Assembly (NCBI GenBank): GCA_963668535.1
Contig: OY764867.1
Location: 310,001 to 374,000 of the forward strand
Source of the DNA: F22 sp963668535
Lineage (GTDB): Bacteria > Bacteroidota > Bacteroidia > Bacteroidales > Bacteroidaceae
Length of the DNA stretch: 64,000 nt
Direction of reading: 5' to 3'
Of this stretch, positions 19,255-28,418 are shown piece by piece (the first letter of the stretch is position 1; each line of letters starts with the position of its first letter). Below the pieces are notes generated by a model. It made no database searches and was not told the DNA's origin. It worked only from the letters and a program-made list of their open reading frames with translations. Position numbers and translations under genes: made by a program.

Positions 19255-19361
19255 CAATCACACCTACATGCACGATTATACTACGTATGGAGCATAATCC
19301 TCATGGGACACCTCATTGCTGAGGGGAAACACTTATTGTTAACTTTAATCGAAATATTCAA

Positions 19362-21281
19362 TTAATCATCAAGTACGTTCCATTCAATTCCACGAATTTC
19401 GCCTTGGTAATCACCTTTGGCTGCATCGAAGAATACACCTGCAACTTTATCAAGTGGGAACCACATTTCTAGATCTTGTTCAGTACCTGTAACTTCTTGA
19501 CCAATCTGAGCTGAAGTAAGTGCTGTATTCCAAACACGGAAGTCTTTTACAGACCCGTTGATCTTAGCCCAATAGTTACCGACCCAGATTTCGCTATCAC
19601 TTACATTTGGTGCTTCGAAACCAGCTTCTTGAGCCACTTGTACACCATCTACATAGATCGTATTTGTCTTAGCTGCATCATCGTGAACCAAAGCTACATG
19701 TGTCCATGAACCTGGGCGAACAACACCACCTTCTGACTTAAGCCACATCCACCATGACTCACTACCATCCCAGTGGTTATAGTTACCTACTTGACCAGCA
19801 TTCAATACATTTTCTTCAGTTAGTTCGTTATAACCATAGATAAACATACCAAAATCGCCAAATCCGAAGATACCACCATCACCACCTTCTGCAAATTGAA
19901 GAGTCTTCATCTTCAAATCAAGCTCTACAGTAAAGCTACCTGAAACAGTATATCCAGGAGTAATGTGTAGACCTACTGCATCTGAGTTCTCACGATCAAT
20001 ATATACACCATCTGCTGGCGCTACAAGGTTCACTTTAATACCTGCGATTGCTTTTTCAATACTAGCAACTGCATCATCAAGTTGTTTTTGAAGTTCGGCA
20101 TCTGCCAAAGTGTCTTGTGCACTTGCAATTAAGCTATCCAAATATTTTAGTGTACCTACAGGATAGTCACCTGTATTGGTTCCTTCTGTAACTGTAGCAC
20201 GGAATGCTTGTGCTGTAGCAATAGCTGCATTCAATGCATCTTTTTCAAGAACGATTACTGGAGGTGTACCATTTTCCATCCATACTACATCGCCGTGTAG
20301 TTTACAACGGTAACGTCCTGTAGCATCTTCGAAATCAGTACCCAAATCGGCTGTCAAGTTGAAACTTGCTTCGAGATTGGCAGCTTCAGCAGATACATCA
20401 GCATCAATGTTGTCTTGAATTTCTTGTTGGTTCAACTTCTTTGACCATACACGCACATTTTTAACCATAGCGTTGATTGTACGATCTTGCCATGCACTCG
20501 CAGTTCCCACTGCAAATGGGATACCTGCATCTGGTACTCCATATGCATAATCTTGAGCAATTACACGGTTGCCATCAATATATAGTTCTTGATGAGTTGT
20601 AGAAATAACAGCAGCTACGTGAATCCACTTACCTGATTGGACAGTTCCAGCAGGGGCAGTTCCATTATGCCAGCTTTCACCTGCACCACCTACGTTCAAG
20701 TGAATACTACCATCACCAAAATAACGTACATCTAAACCAAGGTCTTTTGTTCCACCATCTCCTTGTACATAACCAAACATGTTACAGCTATAACCTAAAG
20801 TTGCTGTGTTGATGATGTAAAAATCAGCTTCTACAGTGTAGTTATCTGCACATACATCGCGAAGACGACCCGCAGCGCCAGCACCAGTAGGATTATCTGT
20901 TAGTTCAAGGAAGTTACCCGCACCCTGTTGTACCCATGGTATAGCAACACCAACAATACTAGTGTTGAAAATATCCACATATTTTTGCAGACGAACGACA
21001 GCATTGTTGACATCTTGTTGGCTTTTCATATTGTCAAGCTTCCAAGTACACCAATCGATAACATCTTGAAGTTCTTGCTTAGAACCTGGTTTATGCAAAC
21101 CAGCATCTATACCTTCTGTAGCATTATCAACCAAACTTTGCGCTTGTGTGATCAAAGTTGTCAATGCTTCAGAGTCGTATGAGCCTCCAGTTTTATCATC
21201 ATCACTACATGATGAGAACGCAAATAGCACGCTCAGGCAGAATACTGCCCACATGGTTTTATTTAATAATTTATTTATCAT
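19362..21281 (-). CDS. Surface lipoprotein with two LamG-like domains (glycan-binding candidate)
   Basis: 639 residues with lipobox FAFSSC followed by SDDDK, an acidic run like the Bacteroidota surface-export signal. It is built as a tandem duplication: a helical FIVAR-like module (about 40-112), a concanavalin/LamG domain (about 118-335, with GKWIHVAAVISTTHQELYIDG), a second helical module (about 345-418) and a second LamG domain (about 425-637, with GSWTHVALVHD and YVDGVQVAQEAGF). It occupies the place of a surface glycan-binding protein directly after susD (17 bp gap), as in N-glycan loci of Bacteroides. No catalytic motif is recognised. It probably holds glycans at the SusCD pore. Confidence 0.85.
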   Translation of the reverse strand: MINKLLNKTMWAVFCLSVLFAFSSCSDDDKTGGSYDSEALTTLITQAQSLVDNATEGIDAGLHKPGSKQELQDVIDWCTWKLDNMKSQQDVNNAVVRLQKYVDIFNTSIVGVAIPWVQQGAGNFLELTDNPTGAGAAGRLRDVCADNYTVEADFYIINTATLGYSCNMFGYVQGDGGTKDLGLDVRYFGDGSIHLNVGGAGESWHNGTAPAGTVQSGKWIHVAAVISTTHQELYIDGNRVIAQDYAYGVPDAGIPFAVGTASAWQDRTINAMVKNVRVWSKKLNQQEIQDNIDADVSAEAANLEASFNLTADLGTDFEDATGRYRCKLHGDVVWMENGTPPVIVLEKDALNAAIATAQAFRATVTEGTNTGDYPVGTLKYLDSLIASAQDTLADAELQKQLDDAVASIEKAIAGIKVNLVAPADGVYIDRENSDAVGLHITPGYTVSGSFTVELDLKMKTLQFAEGGDGGIFGFGDFGMFIYGYNELTEENVLNAGQVGNYNHWDGSESWWMWLKSEGGVVRPGSWTHVALVHDDAAKTNTIYVDGVQVAQEAGFEAPNVSDSEIWVGNYWAKINGSVKDFRVWNTALTSAQIGQEVTGTEQDLEMWFPLDKVAGVFFDAAKGDYQGEIRGIEWNVLDD

Positions 21282-21298
21282 GGTTCAGTATCTTTGTA

Positions 21299-22864
21299 TT
21301 AGAAATTTGAGTTCATTAGACCATTTGACTTATTCAATGTTTCAGTAGTATCCCACCATAGTAGGTGATCCATACGGTCCTTTTCTGTTGTATTCAATGC
21401 CTCAGGCATCATATCTTCGTTATTGCGGTGTTCGTTTTCGTTATAACGAATACGTTTCACAAATTTACCGATTGCAACAGAAGCGTTTGCACTTTGATCT
21501 ACAGGTAAACTGAAGTCTGGATAATCTGTACGACGGAAATCAGCCCATGCTTCAAGACCGTTAGGGAAGTTAGCCATCCACTTTTGTGTGATAATTTGCT
21601 TCAACTTCGCTTCGTTTGATCCTAGAGTATTGATTGTAGCATTCAAACCATCAATATATGCTTCGATATCTGCACTTGCTACGCCACAATATTGCATAGA
21701 AGCTTCAATACCTTCTTCATATAGTGATTCTACATCACCAGAATACCAACCACGAAGAGCAGCTTCTGCCAACAAGAACTTCACTTCTGAATAGTTCATA
21801 AATGTGTACAACATAGTATGATTTCCACCTGGAGTAAAGTCTGGGAATCCACCTTCTAGGCGCATAATGCAATAGTCATTATTTTGTGTACCTGAAAGGA
21901 TATCCAAACCATTAGGACAACCTTCATACTTAGCTTTACCAGCGTCTTCTTTGTCCATTGCTTCTTCAGCACCATCAGGCTTGTAGCAGAACCAAATTGA
22001 AGCACGTGGATCTTCACTCACTGAAGATTGATTATAGCAATAGTCTGTCAAAGTCTTAGAGATCGCAATATTTCTCCAATACCAACCCATTTGGTTGATG
22101 TAGTCATTCCATCCCTTATTCCATGTTGGCACTGCACCGTTATCATCGTTTGACTGCATCAAACCACCTTCACCATTAATTGCAGCTTTTGCTTGAGTTT
22201 CTGCAAGAGTAGGATCAGCATTAACAACACGCATAGCTAGACGTAGACGCAATGAATTAGCGAAACGCTTCCATTTCATGACATCACCACCATAGATCAA
22301 GTCATAACTTGAACCATATTGATACTGTGCAGCATCACCAGTAATCTTAGGAATCGCTTCATCAAGTACCTTAAATAAATCACGATAAATTTCTTCTTGT
22401 GAAGTATATGGTACTGCTTCTCCTGTGCCTGCATTGAAATATGGCATGTCACCATAATAATCTGTCATGCGAGACCAATAATAAACCATCCATACATTTT
22501 TAATAGCGATGGCTTCTTGATATAGTTCGTTCTCACCATACATTTCATCAATGGCAACTGAACGACGCAATATTTCTGTATAGAATTGTTCCCATCCGCG
22601 GCCAACCCAATCATTGTTATATTCATAACGACCAGATTCAAAACTGTTCACTGTATTTGCCCAATATTGTGAATAAAGGTCTCCATACAAATTGATAACA
22701 CGTTGATAATCGCGGAAAACCTGCGTCTCCATTTTATTGAAGAAGAACTTAGGTTCTACTGTTGTCGTAGCATCGCTCGGAGTATTCATGTCTCCAAAAT
22801 CATCAGAACATCCTGTTGCGAATAGTGCTACTGCTCCTAATAATAGGGTATATATATTTTTCAT
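21299..22864 (-). CDS. SusD/RagB-family outer-membrane lipoprotein
   Basis: 521 residues. The lipobox FATGC is followed by SDDFGDMN, acidic residues typical of surface-exposed lipoproteins. The fold is SusD-like: N-terminal TPR helices (INLYGDLYSQYWANTV, IKNVWMVYYWSRMTDYYGDMPY), a Trp-rich central region (WNKGWNDYINQMGWYWRN) that could form a glycan platform, and the usual C-terminal block (FPNGLEAWADFRRTDYPDF). It is the lid of the SusCD importer. It is 12 bp downstream of susC and co-transcribed with it. Confidence 0.95.
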   Translation of the reverse strand: MKNIYTLLLGAVALFATGCSDDFGDMNTPSDATTTVEPKFFFNKMETQVFRDYQRVINLYGDLYSQYWANTVNSFESGRYEYNNDWVGRGWEQFYTEILRRSVAIDEMYGENELYQEAIAIKNVWMVYYWSRMTDYYGDMPYFNAGTGEAVPYTSQEEIYRDLFKVLDEAIPKITGDAAQYQYGSSYDLIYGGDVMKWKRFANSLRLRLAMRVVNADPTLAETQAKAAINGEGGLMQSNDDNGAVPTWNKGWNDYINQMGWYWRNIAISKTLTDYCYNQSSVSEDPRASIWFCYKPDGAEEAMDKEDAGKAKYEGCPNGLDILSGTQNNDYCIMRLEGGFPDFTPGGNHTMLYTFMNYSEVKFLLAEAALRGWYSGDVESLYEEGIEASMQYCGVASADIEAYIDGLNATINTLGSNEAKLKQIITQKWMANFPNGLEAWADFRRTDYPDFSLPVDQSANASVAIGKFVKRIRYNENEHRNNEDMMPEALNTTEKDRMDHLLWWDTTETLNKSNGLMNSNF

Positions 22865-22876
22865 GAGTATAAGCTA

Positions 22877-25800
22877 TTAAAATCCAACATTAAGTGAGAA
22901 TCCAAAAGTGCGCGTATTAGGCACAGGGTTTGAGTCGTATGCCTGTTGTGCGTAACTTGTACTATAAGCAGATCCATCAGGTGTAGTACCTGGAGTGTCT
23001 TTGTACAAGTAAAATAGGTTACGAGCAACAAATGAAGCGCGTAGACTTTGAACGACATTACCTGGAATCTTATTTAAGATATGCTTAGGAAAACGATAAC
23101 CAAATACCAACTCTTTCATCTTAGCATAAGAAGCATCATATAAGAATTCTTCAGTAATACTAGACTGATTTTGGAAATACTGTTGTGCAGTCACCATAGC
23201 AGTATTAATCTGTCCATCTGCTGTGACACCTTCTACGAAGAATGGCATACGGTTGTTAAAATCTGTACGTGCAGCAGTACCTGCAGATGTAGCAGATGCT
23301 TCAGAAGAAGATACAATGTCTCCACCTTGGCGAATATCAATCAATGCACTAGCATAAAATCCTTTGTATTCAGCACCTAAACTGATAGAACCAGTCCAAT
23401 CTGCTTGTAGGTTACCAATCTTCACATTATTGTCAGTACGCAATGGTAGACCATCGTCACCAACTAGGATTTGACCAGTTTCTGAATCACGTAGATATTT
23501 CTTTCCGCGAATATCACCTAGATCACCACCTTCAACAGCCCATACGCCAGAGCCTGTACCAAATTCAAATTCCTTCAAGGCATTAGGATCATTTTTGTCG
23601 ATCAACTCTTCCAATGTACCTTTGTTCTTAGAGAAATTGAAATCAAGTGTCACTGTCAAATCTTTAGTTTTAACAGGCACTGTTGTAATCATTAATTCAA
23701 CACCTCTATTGCGAATAAGACCAGCATTGATCAATCGAGAGCTATAACCAGAAGACTGTACAGCTTCTACTGCAAGAATTTGGTTCTTTGTTTCTTCATT
23801 ATAGAATGTAAAGTCTAAACCAATGCGATTATTCAAGAATTTCCATTCTGTACCAACTTCCCATGAAGTAGAAAGTTCAGGTTTCAAGTCCTTAATCACA
23901 GCTTGAGAAGGTACATTACCCGCTGTCAAATCAAAGTCTGTTGATTCCAAACTATAGAACTGACTAGTCATATAAGGGTCAGTAGCCTTACCAACTTGGG
24001 CTACAGATGCACGAACTTTACCGTAAGTCACCCACTCTGGCATTTGTGTCATTTGCGAAATAACACCAGATACAGAAACGGAAGGATAGAAGTATGAATT
24101 ATCATAATTACCAGTTGCCGCTGTTAACGTAGATGACCAGTCATTACGAGCAGTTACATCCATATATAAGTAATTACGGAAACCAACTTGACCGAAACCA
24201 TAAATAGAACGAGTTTCTTGCTCAATGATAGATTCGCTAGACTTGATATTTGAACCAGCACCTAGGAAGTATGTATCTTCTGAAGCAAGTTTACCAGATG
24301 TACCTCTAAGTTCATTTGTCTTACGACGCATATCATTAGCACCTAGATTTACGTTAAAGTCAAAATCTTCGTTGATACGTCCGCTATATGAAACCAAACC
24401 TTCAAAGTTTGTTTCACGGAAGTTTATTTGACTTGTGTTGTAGTTTGGACGGTTTGGATCTACGCCATCAGCATAAAGGTAACCATCTTGAGAACGGAAA
24501 CCATAGTAGTCCATACCATATTTCAACTTAGCAGTCAAACCTGGAAGAATCTTGAAGTTACCAGCGATATAACCAAATGTACGATTCTTATCATCATTAT
24601 TTACATATTGATTCAACAAGAAATAAGGGTTACGAGCGTTAGCACTTACTGTTGTGTACAATTTTTCTTTGTGCTCACCAGCGACCATGTTGTAGCCTGG
24701 TTTCAAATCACTTGTGCGGATACCAGCTGGCATTGCATTGAAATAAGACATATAACTATATGCCCCTACTTCTGGACGATTTTGACCTTGTGTGCGGAAA
24801 AACGCCACCTTTGTATCGACATTCAACCATGGGTTGATATCATAATCGGCACGTAAATCAACATTTGTTTTCTTTACATTGTGATTTTCAAACAATCCAT
24901 CCATATCACTATGTCCAATAGACAAACGGAATGAACCCTTATCATTACCACCTGTTAATGATAAATTATGTGATTGTTCTACACCAGTCTGACAAAAGTC
25001 TTTGATTAGATTGCCTTGTGGAGTCAAAGCGATTTGTTCACCAGTCCAGTTAGTCACAGTTTGGCCAACCATTTCTGGTCCCCATGATTCAGATGCACTA
25101 TTGATATAATTGCCACTTACACCTTGACCATAACGATTTTGACGGTCTAGCATGTATGCTGCTTCTGAAAAAGTTACAGAACCTGAATAGCTTATACCAA
25201 GAGTTTGCTTACGAGATCCTTTCTTTGTTGTGACAACGATAACACCGTTACCACCTCGTTCACCGTATAGAGCAGCTGCATTGGCACCTTTCAATACAGA
25301 GATAGATTCGATATCGTCTGGATTTAGGTCAAATGCACCACCAGCACGAGAAGTCCCACCCCAACCATTAGAGTTGTTCGAGTTTCCGTTATCGAATGGT
25401 ACACCATCCACTACCCAAAGAGGTTCGTTATTGTCAGATAAAGAACTTGCCCCACGAATATCAATACGAGTAGAAGCCCCTAAGCCTCCACCTGAAGAAT
25501 TGATGCTCACACCAGCCACCTTACCTTGAAGGCCCGACATTACGTCAGCATCACCTGCTTGTGTCAATCGGTCTGATTTGACATCTTGCACGGCATAACC
25601 AAGCGCCTTCTTTTCACGCTTGATACCCAATGCAGTCACGACGACTTCACTGAGTGTCTGAGTGTCCTCGCTTAAATTAATTGTCATTGGCGAAGCTGTT
25701 GCTTTAACTTCTTGTGGTGTATAACCAATGTAACTAACTACGAGCACTGCTCCTTCTGGAGCATCTAATACAAATTTACCGTCCATATCGGTTACGGTAC

Positions 25801-26017
25801 CTTTGCTAGTGTCTTTGATACGAATATTAGCACCAATAATTGGCATACCAGATTCGTCAAGGACAACTCCCTTCACTTTAATTGTCTCTTCAGCTACACG
25901 CGCTGAAGTTTCTGTTCCGTTCGATAACATCGAACCACCTGCTGGGCTAGTAGCTCCATATGCTGTCAGCGTTGACGCTAAAGCAAAAGCAGATACGAAT
26001 GTAAAAACTTTGTGCAT
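22877..26017 (-). CDS. SusC/RagA-family TonB-dependent glycan importer
   Basis: 1046 residues. After a signal peptide (about 1-21) come a CarboxypepD_reg-like domain (about 46-120, VKGVVLDESGMPIIGANI then VLVVSYIGYTPQEV), the SusC plug (about 125-240, with SEVVVTALGIKREKKALGYA and NAAALYGERGGNGVIVVTTKKG), and a 22-strand barrel ending in GFSLNVGF. It moves oligosaccharides across the outer membrane with TonB energy and pairs with the adjacent SusD. The 224-bp upstream gap holds the shared operator and -7 box, giving a leader of about 115 bases. Confidence 0.97.
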   Translation of the reverse strand: MHKVFTFVSAFALASTLTAYGATSPAGGSMLSNGTETSARVAEETIKVKGVVLDESGMPIIGANIRIKDTSKGTVTDMDGKFVLDAPEGAVLVVSYIGYTPQEVKATASPMTINLSEDTQTLSEVVVTALGIKREKKALGYAVQDVKSDRLTQAGDADVMSGLQGKVAGVSINSSGGGLGASTRIDIRGASSLSDNNEPLWVVDGVPFDNGNSNNSNGWGGTSRAGGAFDLNPDDIESISVLKGANAAALYGERGGNGVIVVTTKKGSRKQTLGISYSGSVTFSEAAYMLDRQNRYGQGVSGNYINSASESWGPEMVGQTVTNWTGEQIALTPQGNLIKDFCQTGVEQSHNLSLTGGNDKGSFRLSIGHSDMDGLFENHNVKKTNVDLRADYDINPWLNVDTKVAFFRTQGQNRPEVGAYSYMSYFNAMPAGIRTSDLKPGYNMVAGEHKEKLYTTVSANARNPYFLLNQYVNNDDKNRTFGYIAGNFKILPGLTAKLKYGMDYYGFRSQDGYLYADGVDPNRPNYNTSQINFRETNFEGLVSYSGRINEDFDFNVNLGANDMRRKTNELRGTSGKLASEDTYFLGAGSNIKSSESIIEQETRSIYGFGQVGFRNYLYMDVTARNDWSSTLTAATGNYDNSYFYPSVSVSGVISQMTQMPEWVTYGKVRASVAQVGKATDPYMTSQFYSLESTDFDLTAGNVPSQAVIKDLKPELSTSWEVGTEWKFLNNRIGLDFTFYNEETKNQILAVEAVQSSGYSSRLINAGLIRNRGVELMITTVPVKTKDLTVTLDFNFSKNKGTLEELIDKNDPNALKEFEFGTGSGVWAVEGGDLGDIRGKKYLRDSETGQILVGDDGLPLRTDNNVKIGNLQADWTGSISLGAEYKGFYASALIDIRQGGDIVSSSEASATSAGTAARTDFNNRMPFFVEGVTADGQINTAMVTAQQYFQNQSSITEEFLYDASYAKMKELVFGYRFPKHILNKIPGNVVQSLRASFVARNLFYLYKDTPGTTPDGSAYSTSYAQQAYDSNPVPNTRTFGFSLNVGF

Positions 26018-26137
26018 ATACGATAGGTTTTAGATCGGATAACGTATGTTTCAATACTCAAATCATATCCACATGACTTGTATCCTAAGGTAATAATGAT
26101 TCTGTTAATTATATAATTTAATCACAAGGTTACACTA

Positions 26138-26145
26138 CAAAAGTA
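26138..26145 (-). promoter_or_regulatory. -7 box of the susC operon
   Basis: TACTTTTG on the minus strand. The -33 position 20 bases further up (CGTT on the plus strand) has no TTTG, as expected for an activator-dependent promoter. The shared operator starts exactly 32 bases upstream of this box. Confidence 0.65.
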
Positions 26146-26177
26146 AGATATATTTACATGCAACCCGTTATGTAATA

Positions 26178-26214
26178 TTATTGTAACACTTCATTTTATT
26201 ACGCTAATCCGACT
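26178..26214 (-). promoter_or_regulatory. Two-box operator of the N-glycan locus, copy 1 (susC)
   Basis: Plus-strand boxes TTATTGTAA (26178-26186) and TTACGCTAATCCGACT (26199-26214) begin 21 bp apart, two helical turns. The same pair at the same distance from a -7 box stands before GH130 and nagB. Between the distal box and the -7 box are 53 bases. Direct repeats of this kind suit an AraC-family activator. Confidence 0.7.
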
Positions 26215-26241
26215 CACTTGTATTAGTTACAAGTATAACGA

Positions 26242-27243
26242 TTAGATTATGGAATATTTCTTTGTAAATTCGACGATTTCATCTATATATCCGAAGGCCA
26301 ATCCAGTGACTGTATCGGCTGCTCCATAGTAGATAGCGACTCGACCTGTATCTTTATCGTGCAAAGCAGCACAAGGGAAGCACACATTTGGCACATCACC
26401 CATACACTCGTATGGTTTTTCTGGTGTTATAAGGTATGGACCAGAACGTGCCAACACTTTCCATGGTTGCTCTAAATCAAGCAAAGCACTACCAAAAGCA
26501 TAGACAAAACCATTACAAGACGCCAACACTCCATGATAAAAGACCAACCATCCTTCAGATGTTTCAATTGGAATCGGACCTGCGCCTATTTTTGTACACT
26601 GCCATGCACTCACTTCAAACGCAGCTGGCGACATGACATGACGATGACGTCCCCAAAATGTCAAATCTGGAGTCTCACTATAAAAAATGTCACCAAATGG
26701 AGTATGCCCATTATCACTAGGGCGACTTAACATAGCAAAATGATTATTTATTTTACGTGGAAACATGACACCATTTCTATTGAATGGAATAAAAGCATTC
26801 TCTAATTGGTGAAACGTTTTAAAATCGAATGTGTAAGCAACACCAATTGTTGGACCGTGATACCCATTACACCATGTCACATAATAACGATCATCTATCC
26901 ATGTCACACGAGGGTCATAGCCATACACCCATTCTCCTATTTCTTCATCATCACATTCAAAAGTAAGAGGATCTGGATTAATGTCCCAATCTATACCATT
27001 GCTTGAGAAACCAACATGCAAACGCATACGACGATTGGTATCATCGCATCGAAACACACCTGCAAACCCTTCTTCAAAAGGGACTACAGCACTGTTAAAA
27101 ATGCTATTGGAAGTAGGCAACAAGTCACGAGGGATAATCGGATTCTTGCTGTATCGCCACACTGGACGAGTGCAACCCGCAGGTCTATCTTCCCAAGGCA
27201 TATTGGGTAGAGATGCTCCTTCGATAGTTAATTTTGAAACCAT
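26242..27243 (-). CDS. GH130 phosphorylase, probable beta-1,4-mannosyl-N-acetylglucosamine phosphorylase
   Basis: 333 residues without signal peptide, so cytoplasmic. It is a five-bladed propeller of the GH130_2 type: NSIFNSAVVPFEEGFAGVFR near 45-65, GYDPRVTW at 108-115 (Asp110 in the general-acid position), RNGVMFPRKINNHFAMLSRPSD near 160-180, WQCTKIGAGPIPIETSEGW near 218-236, and VCFPCAALHD near the end. Members of this length act on Man-beta-1,4-GlcNAc, giving mannose-1-phosphate and GlcNAc. The surrounding GH92 genes and nagB make N-glycan core breakdown the likely role; activity on other beta-mannosides cannot be excluded. It is single, with its own promoter box, divergent from the araC gene. 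Confidence 0.9.
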   Translation of the reverse strand: MVSKLTIEGASLPNMPWEDRPAGCTRPVWRYSKNPIIPRDLLPTSNSIFNSAVVPFEEGFAGVFRCDDTNRRMRLHVGFSSNGIDWDINPDPLTFECDDEEIGEWVYGYDPRVTWIDDRYYVTWCNGYHGPTIGVAYTFDFKTFHQLENAFIPFNRNGVMFPRKINNHFAMLSRPSDNGHTPFGDIFYSETPDLTFWGRHRHVMSPAAFEVSAWQCTKIGAGPIPIETSEGWLVFYHGVLASCNGFVYAFGSALLDLEQPWKVLARSGPYLITPEKPYECMGDVPNVCFPCAALHDKDTGRVAIYYGAADTVTGLAFGYIDEIVEFTKKYSII

Positions 27244-27285
27244 GTCCTAATTATTAAGGTTAAACATAAGGATTATACTATGGTG

Positions 27286-27293
27286 CAAAGATA
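27286..27293 (-). promoter_or_regulatory. -7 box of the GH130 gene
   Basis: TATCTTTG on the minus strand, about 43 bases before the ATG. No TTTG at the -33 position. The shared operator begins 32 bases upstream, as at susC. Confidence 0.65.
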
Positions 27294-27325
27294 TATATTG
27301 TTGCAATTAGCCCACACATACATTG

Positions 27326-27362
27326 TTATCGTAAAGAAACAATAAATTACGCTTATCCGATA
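27326..27362. promoter_or_regulatory. Two-box operator of the N-glycan locus, copy 2 (GH130/araC)
   Basis: TTATCGTAA (27326-27334) and TTACGCTTATCCGATA (27347-27362), starts 21 bp apart. The distal box is 53 bases from the GH130 -7 box. On its other side the element ends 17 bases before the -33 box of the araC promoter, so one site could serve both genes. Confidence 0.7.
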
Positions 27363-27379
27363 TAACTATGCATGTGATA

Positions 27380-27411
27380 TTTGGTCATCTAATGAAAATT
27401 TAGTATAATTG
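27380..27411 (+). promoter_or_regulatory. Promoter of the AraC-family regulator
   Basis: TTTG (27380-27383), 20 bases, TATAATTG (27404-27411), one mismatch to the -7 consensus. It gives a leader of about 40 bases before the ATG at 27457. Unlike the structural-gene promoters it has a good -33 box, which fits basal expression of a regulator. Confidence 0.6.
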
Positions 27412-27456
27412 CAACATGATTTATTAATACACACCTGAATCACCCCACGTTATCTT

Positions 27457-28290
27457 ATGAAAGTCATACACTATCAACTGAAAGAGTTTCTTGTGAACAA
27501 TGAAACCTATCAGCTCGTACACAGAGAAATTAGCTCTATTCGCCGAGTCGTCATGCACGACCACGACTATTACGAACTATTCTGGGTCACCCGAGGAAGT
27601 GGCTATCAGATAATCAACAAACAACGTATGCCTCTCGAAAAAGGGGATTTAGTGATGATACGTCCTAACGATGCACATATGCTTGTAGGAGATCGCGAAG
27701 GGATGGAGATTGTCAACATTGCATTCTCCGCCAGCACTGCCGACATGATGCACGAACGCTATTTTAAAACCGCAAGTATCTATTTTTGGTCAGAGGGATT
27801 AATGCCTACAAAAATTCGCCTAGACGAGACTCACCTACATCGTTTTACGGATCGTGCACATGAAGCCATGCGTCATCGTTTAACATACATGCAACTTGAC
27901 TCATTGCTTCTATTTATAATGCGACATCTAACCAACGATGAATCGAGCGACTCAACTAATATTCCGATTTGGCTAAATTATGCCTTAAACCACTTTAAGA
28001 CGCCAGAGAAATTCAAAGCTGGACGTATTGGTTTTGCCAATGATTGTGGTAGAAATATGGATTATATCAACCGAGTAGTACGCACACACTTTGATATGTC
28101 TTTAACAGACTTATTAAATAGTAGAAAAATGTTATGGGCAGCATTGCAACTATCTGCATTAGATACTCCAATTAAAGAGATTTGTTCAGATTGCGGCTTC
28201 GGTAATCTGGGGCATTTTTACAAAGTTTTTAAACAGTATTACGGACAAACTCCTCAAAAATACAGAGCTGGTAATCAAAACATGATTTGA
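27457..28290 (+). CDS. AraC-family transcriptional regulator, candidate activator of the N-glycan locus
   Basis: 277 residues. The N-terminal cupin sensor (about 25-125) has VVMHDHDYYELFWVTRGSGY and PLEKGDLVMIRPNDAHML, as in sugar-binding AraC proteins. The C-terminal pair of helix-turn-helix motifs (about 180-270) ends in the family signature IKEICSDCGFGNLGHFYKVFKQYYGQTPQKYR. It is cytoplasmic, unlike the membrane-spanning hybrid regulators or ECF sigma/anti-sigma pairs common in Bacteroides PULs. Its position divergent from GH130 and beside the operator copies makes it the best candidate for their binding protein; the ligand is probably an intracellular breakdown product such as Man-GlcNAc. 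Confidence 0.92.
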   Translation: MKVIHYQLKEFLVNNETYQLVHREISSIRRVVMHDHDYYELFWVTRGSGYQIINKQRMPLEKGDLVMIRPNDAHMLVGDREGMEIVNIAFSASTADMMHERYFKTASIYFWSEGLMPTKIRLDETHLHRFTDRAHEAMRHRLTYMQLDSLLLFIMRHLTNDESSDSTNIPIWLNYALNHFKTPEKFKAGRIGFANDCGRNMDYINRVVRTHFDMSLTDLLNSRKMLWAALQLSALDTPIKEICSDCGFGNLGHFYKVFKQYYGQTPQKYRAGNQNMI

Positions 28291-28325
28291 TAATCATAAT
28301 AAAACGCCTTGTAATCCTAACCTAA

Positions 28326-28367
28326 AACAGGCCTAAAACAAAGCTATAATTTTGTTTTAGGCCTGTT
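28326..28367. terminator. Perfect 17-bp hairpin between convergent genes
   Basis: Arms 28326-28342 and 28351-28367 are perfectly complementary (AACAGGCCTAAAACAAA and its complement) around an 8-base loop. It sits 36 bases after the araC stop and 52 bases from the stop of the opposing gene, so it probably ends both transcripts. No long T tract follows on either side. Confidence 0.75.
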
Positions 28368-28418
28368 GCTAAAGTATTGAATAAGAAAAAAGCAAGTAGA
28401 TATTCTCTCCTAAAAAAT

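Noticed and set aside
19286..19305. GAGCATAATCCTCATG resembling the distal operator box upstream of the GH92 operon
   Set aside because: The match is poor, lacks the second box at 21 bp, and lies about 100 bp from the -7 box instead of 53.
24225..25529. Plus-strand open frames opposite susC
   Set aside because: They are antisense shadows of a strong coding sequence; composition and lack of motifs give no support. An antisense RNA cannot be judged from sequence alone.
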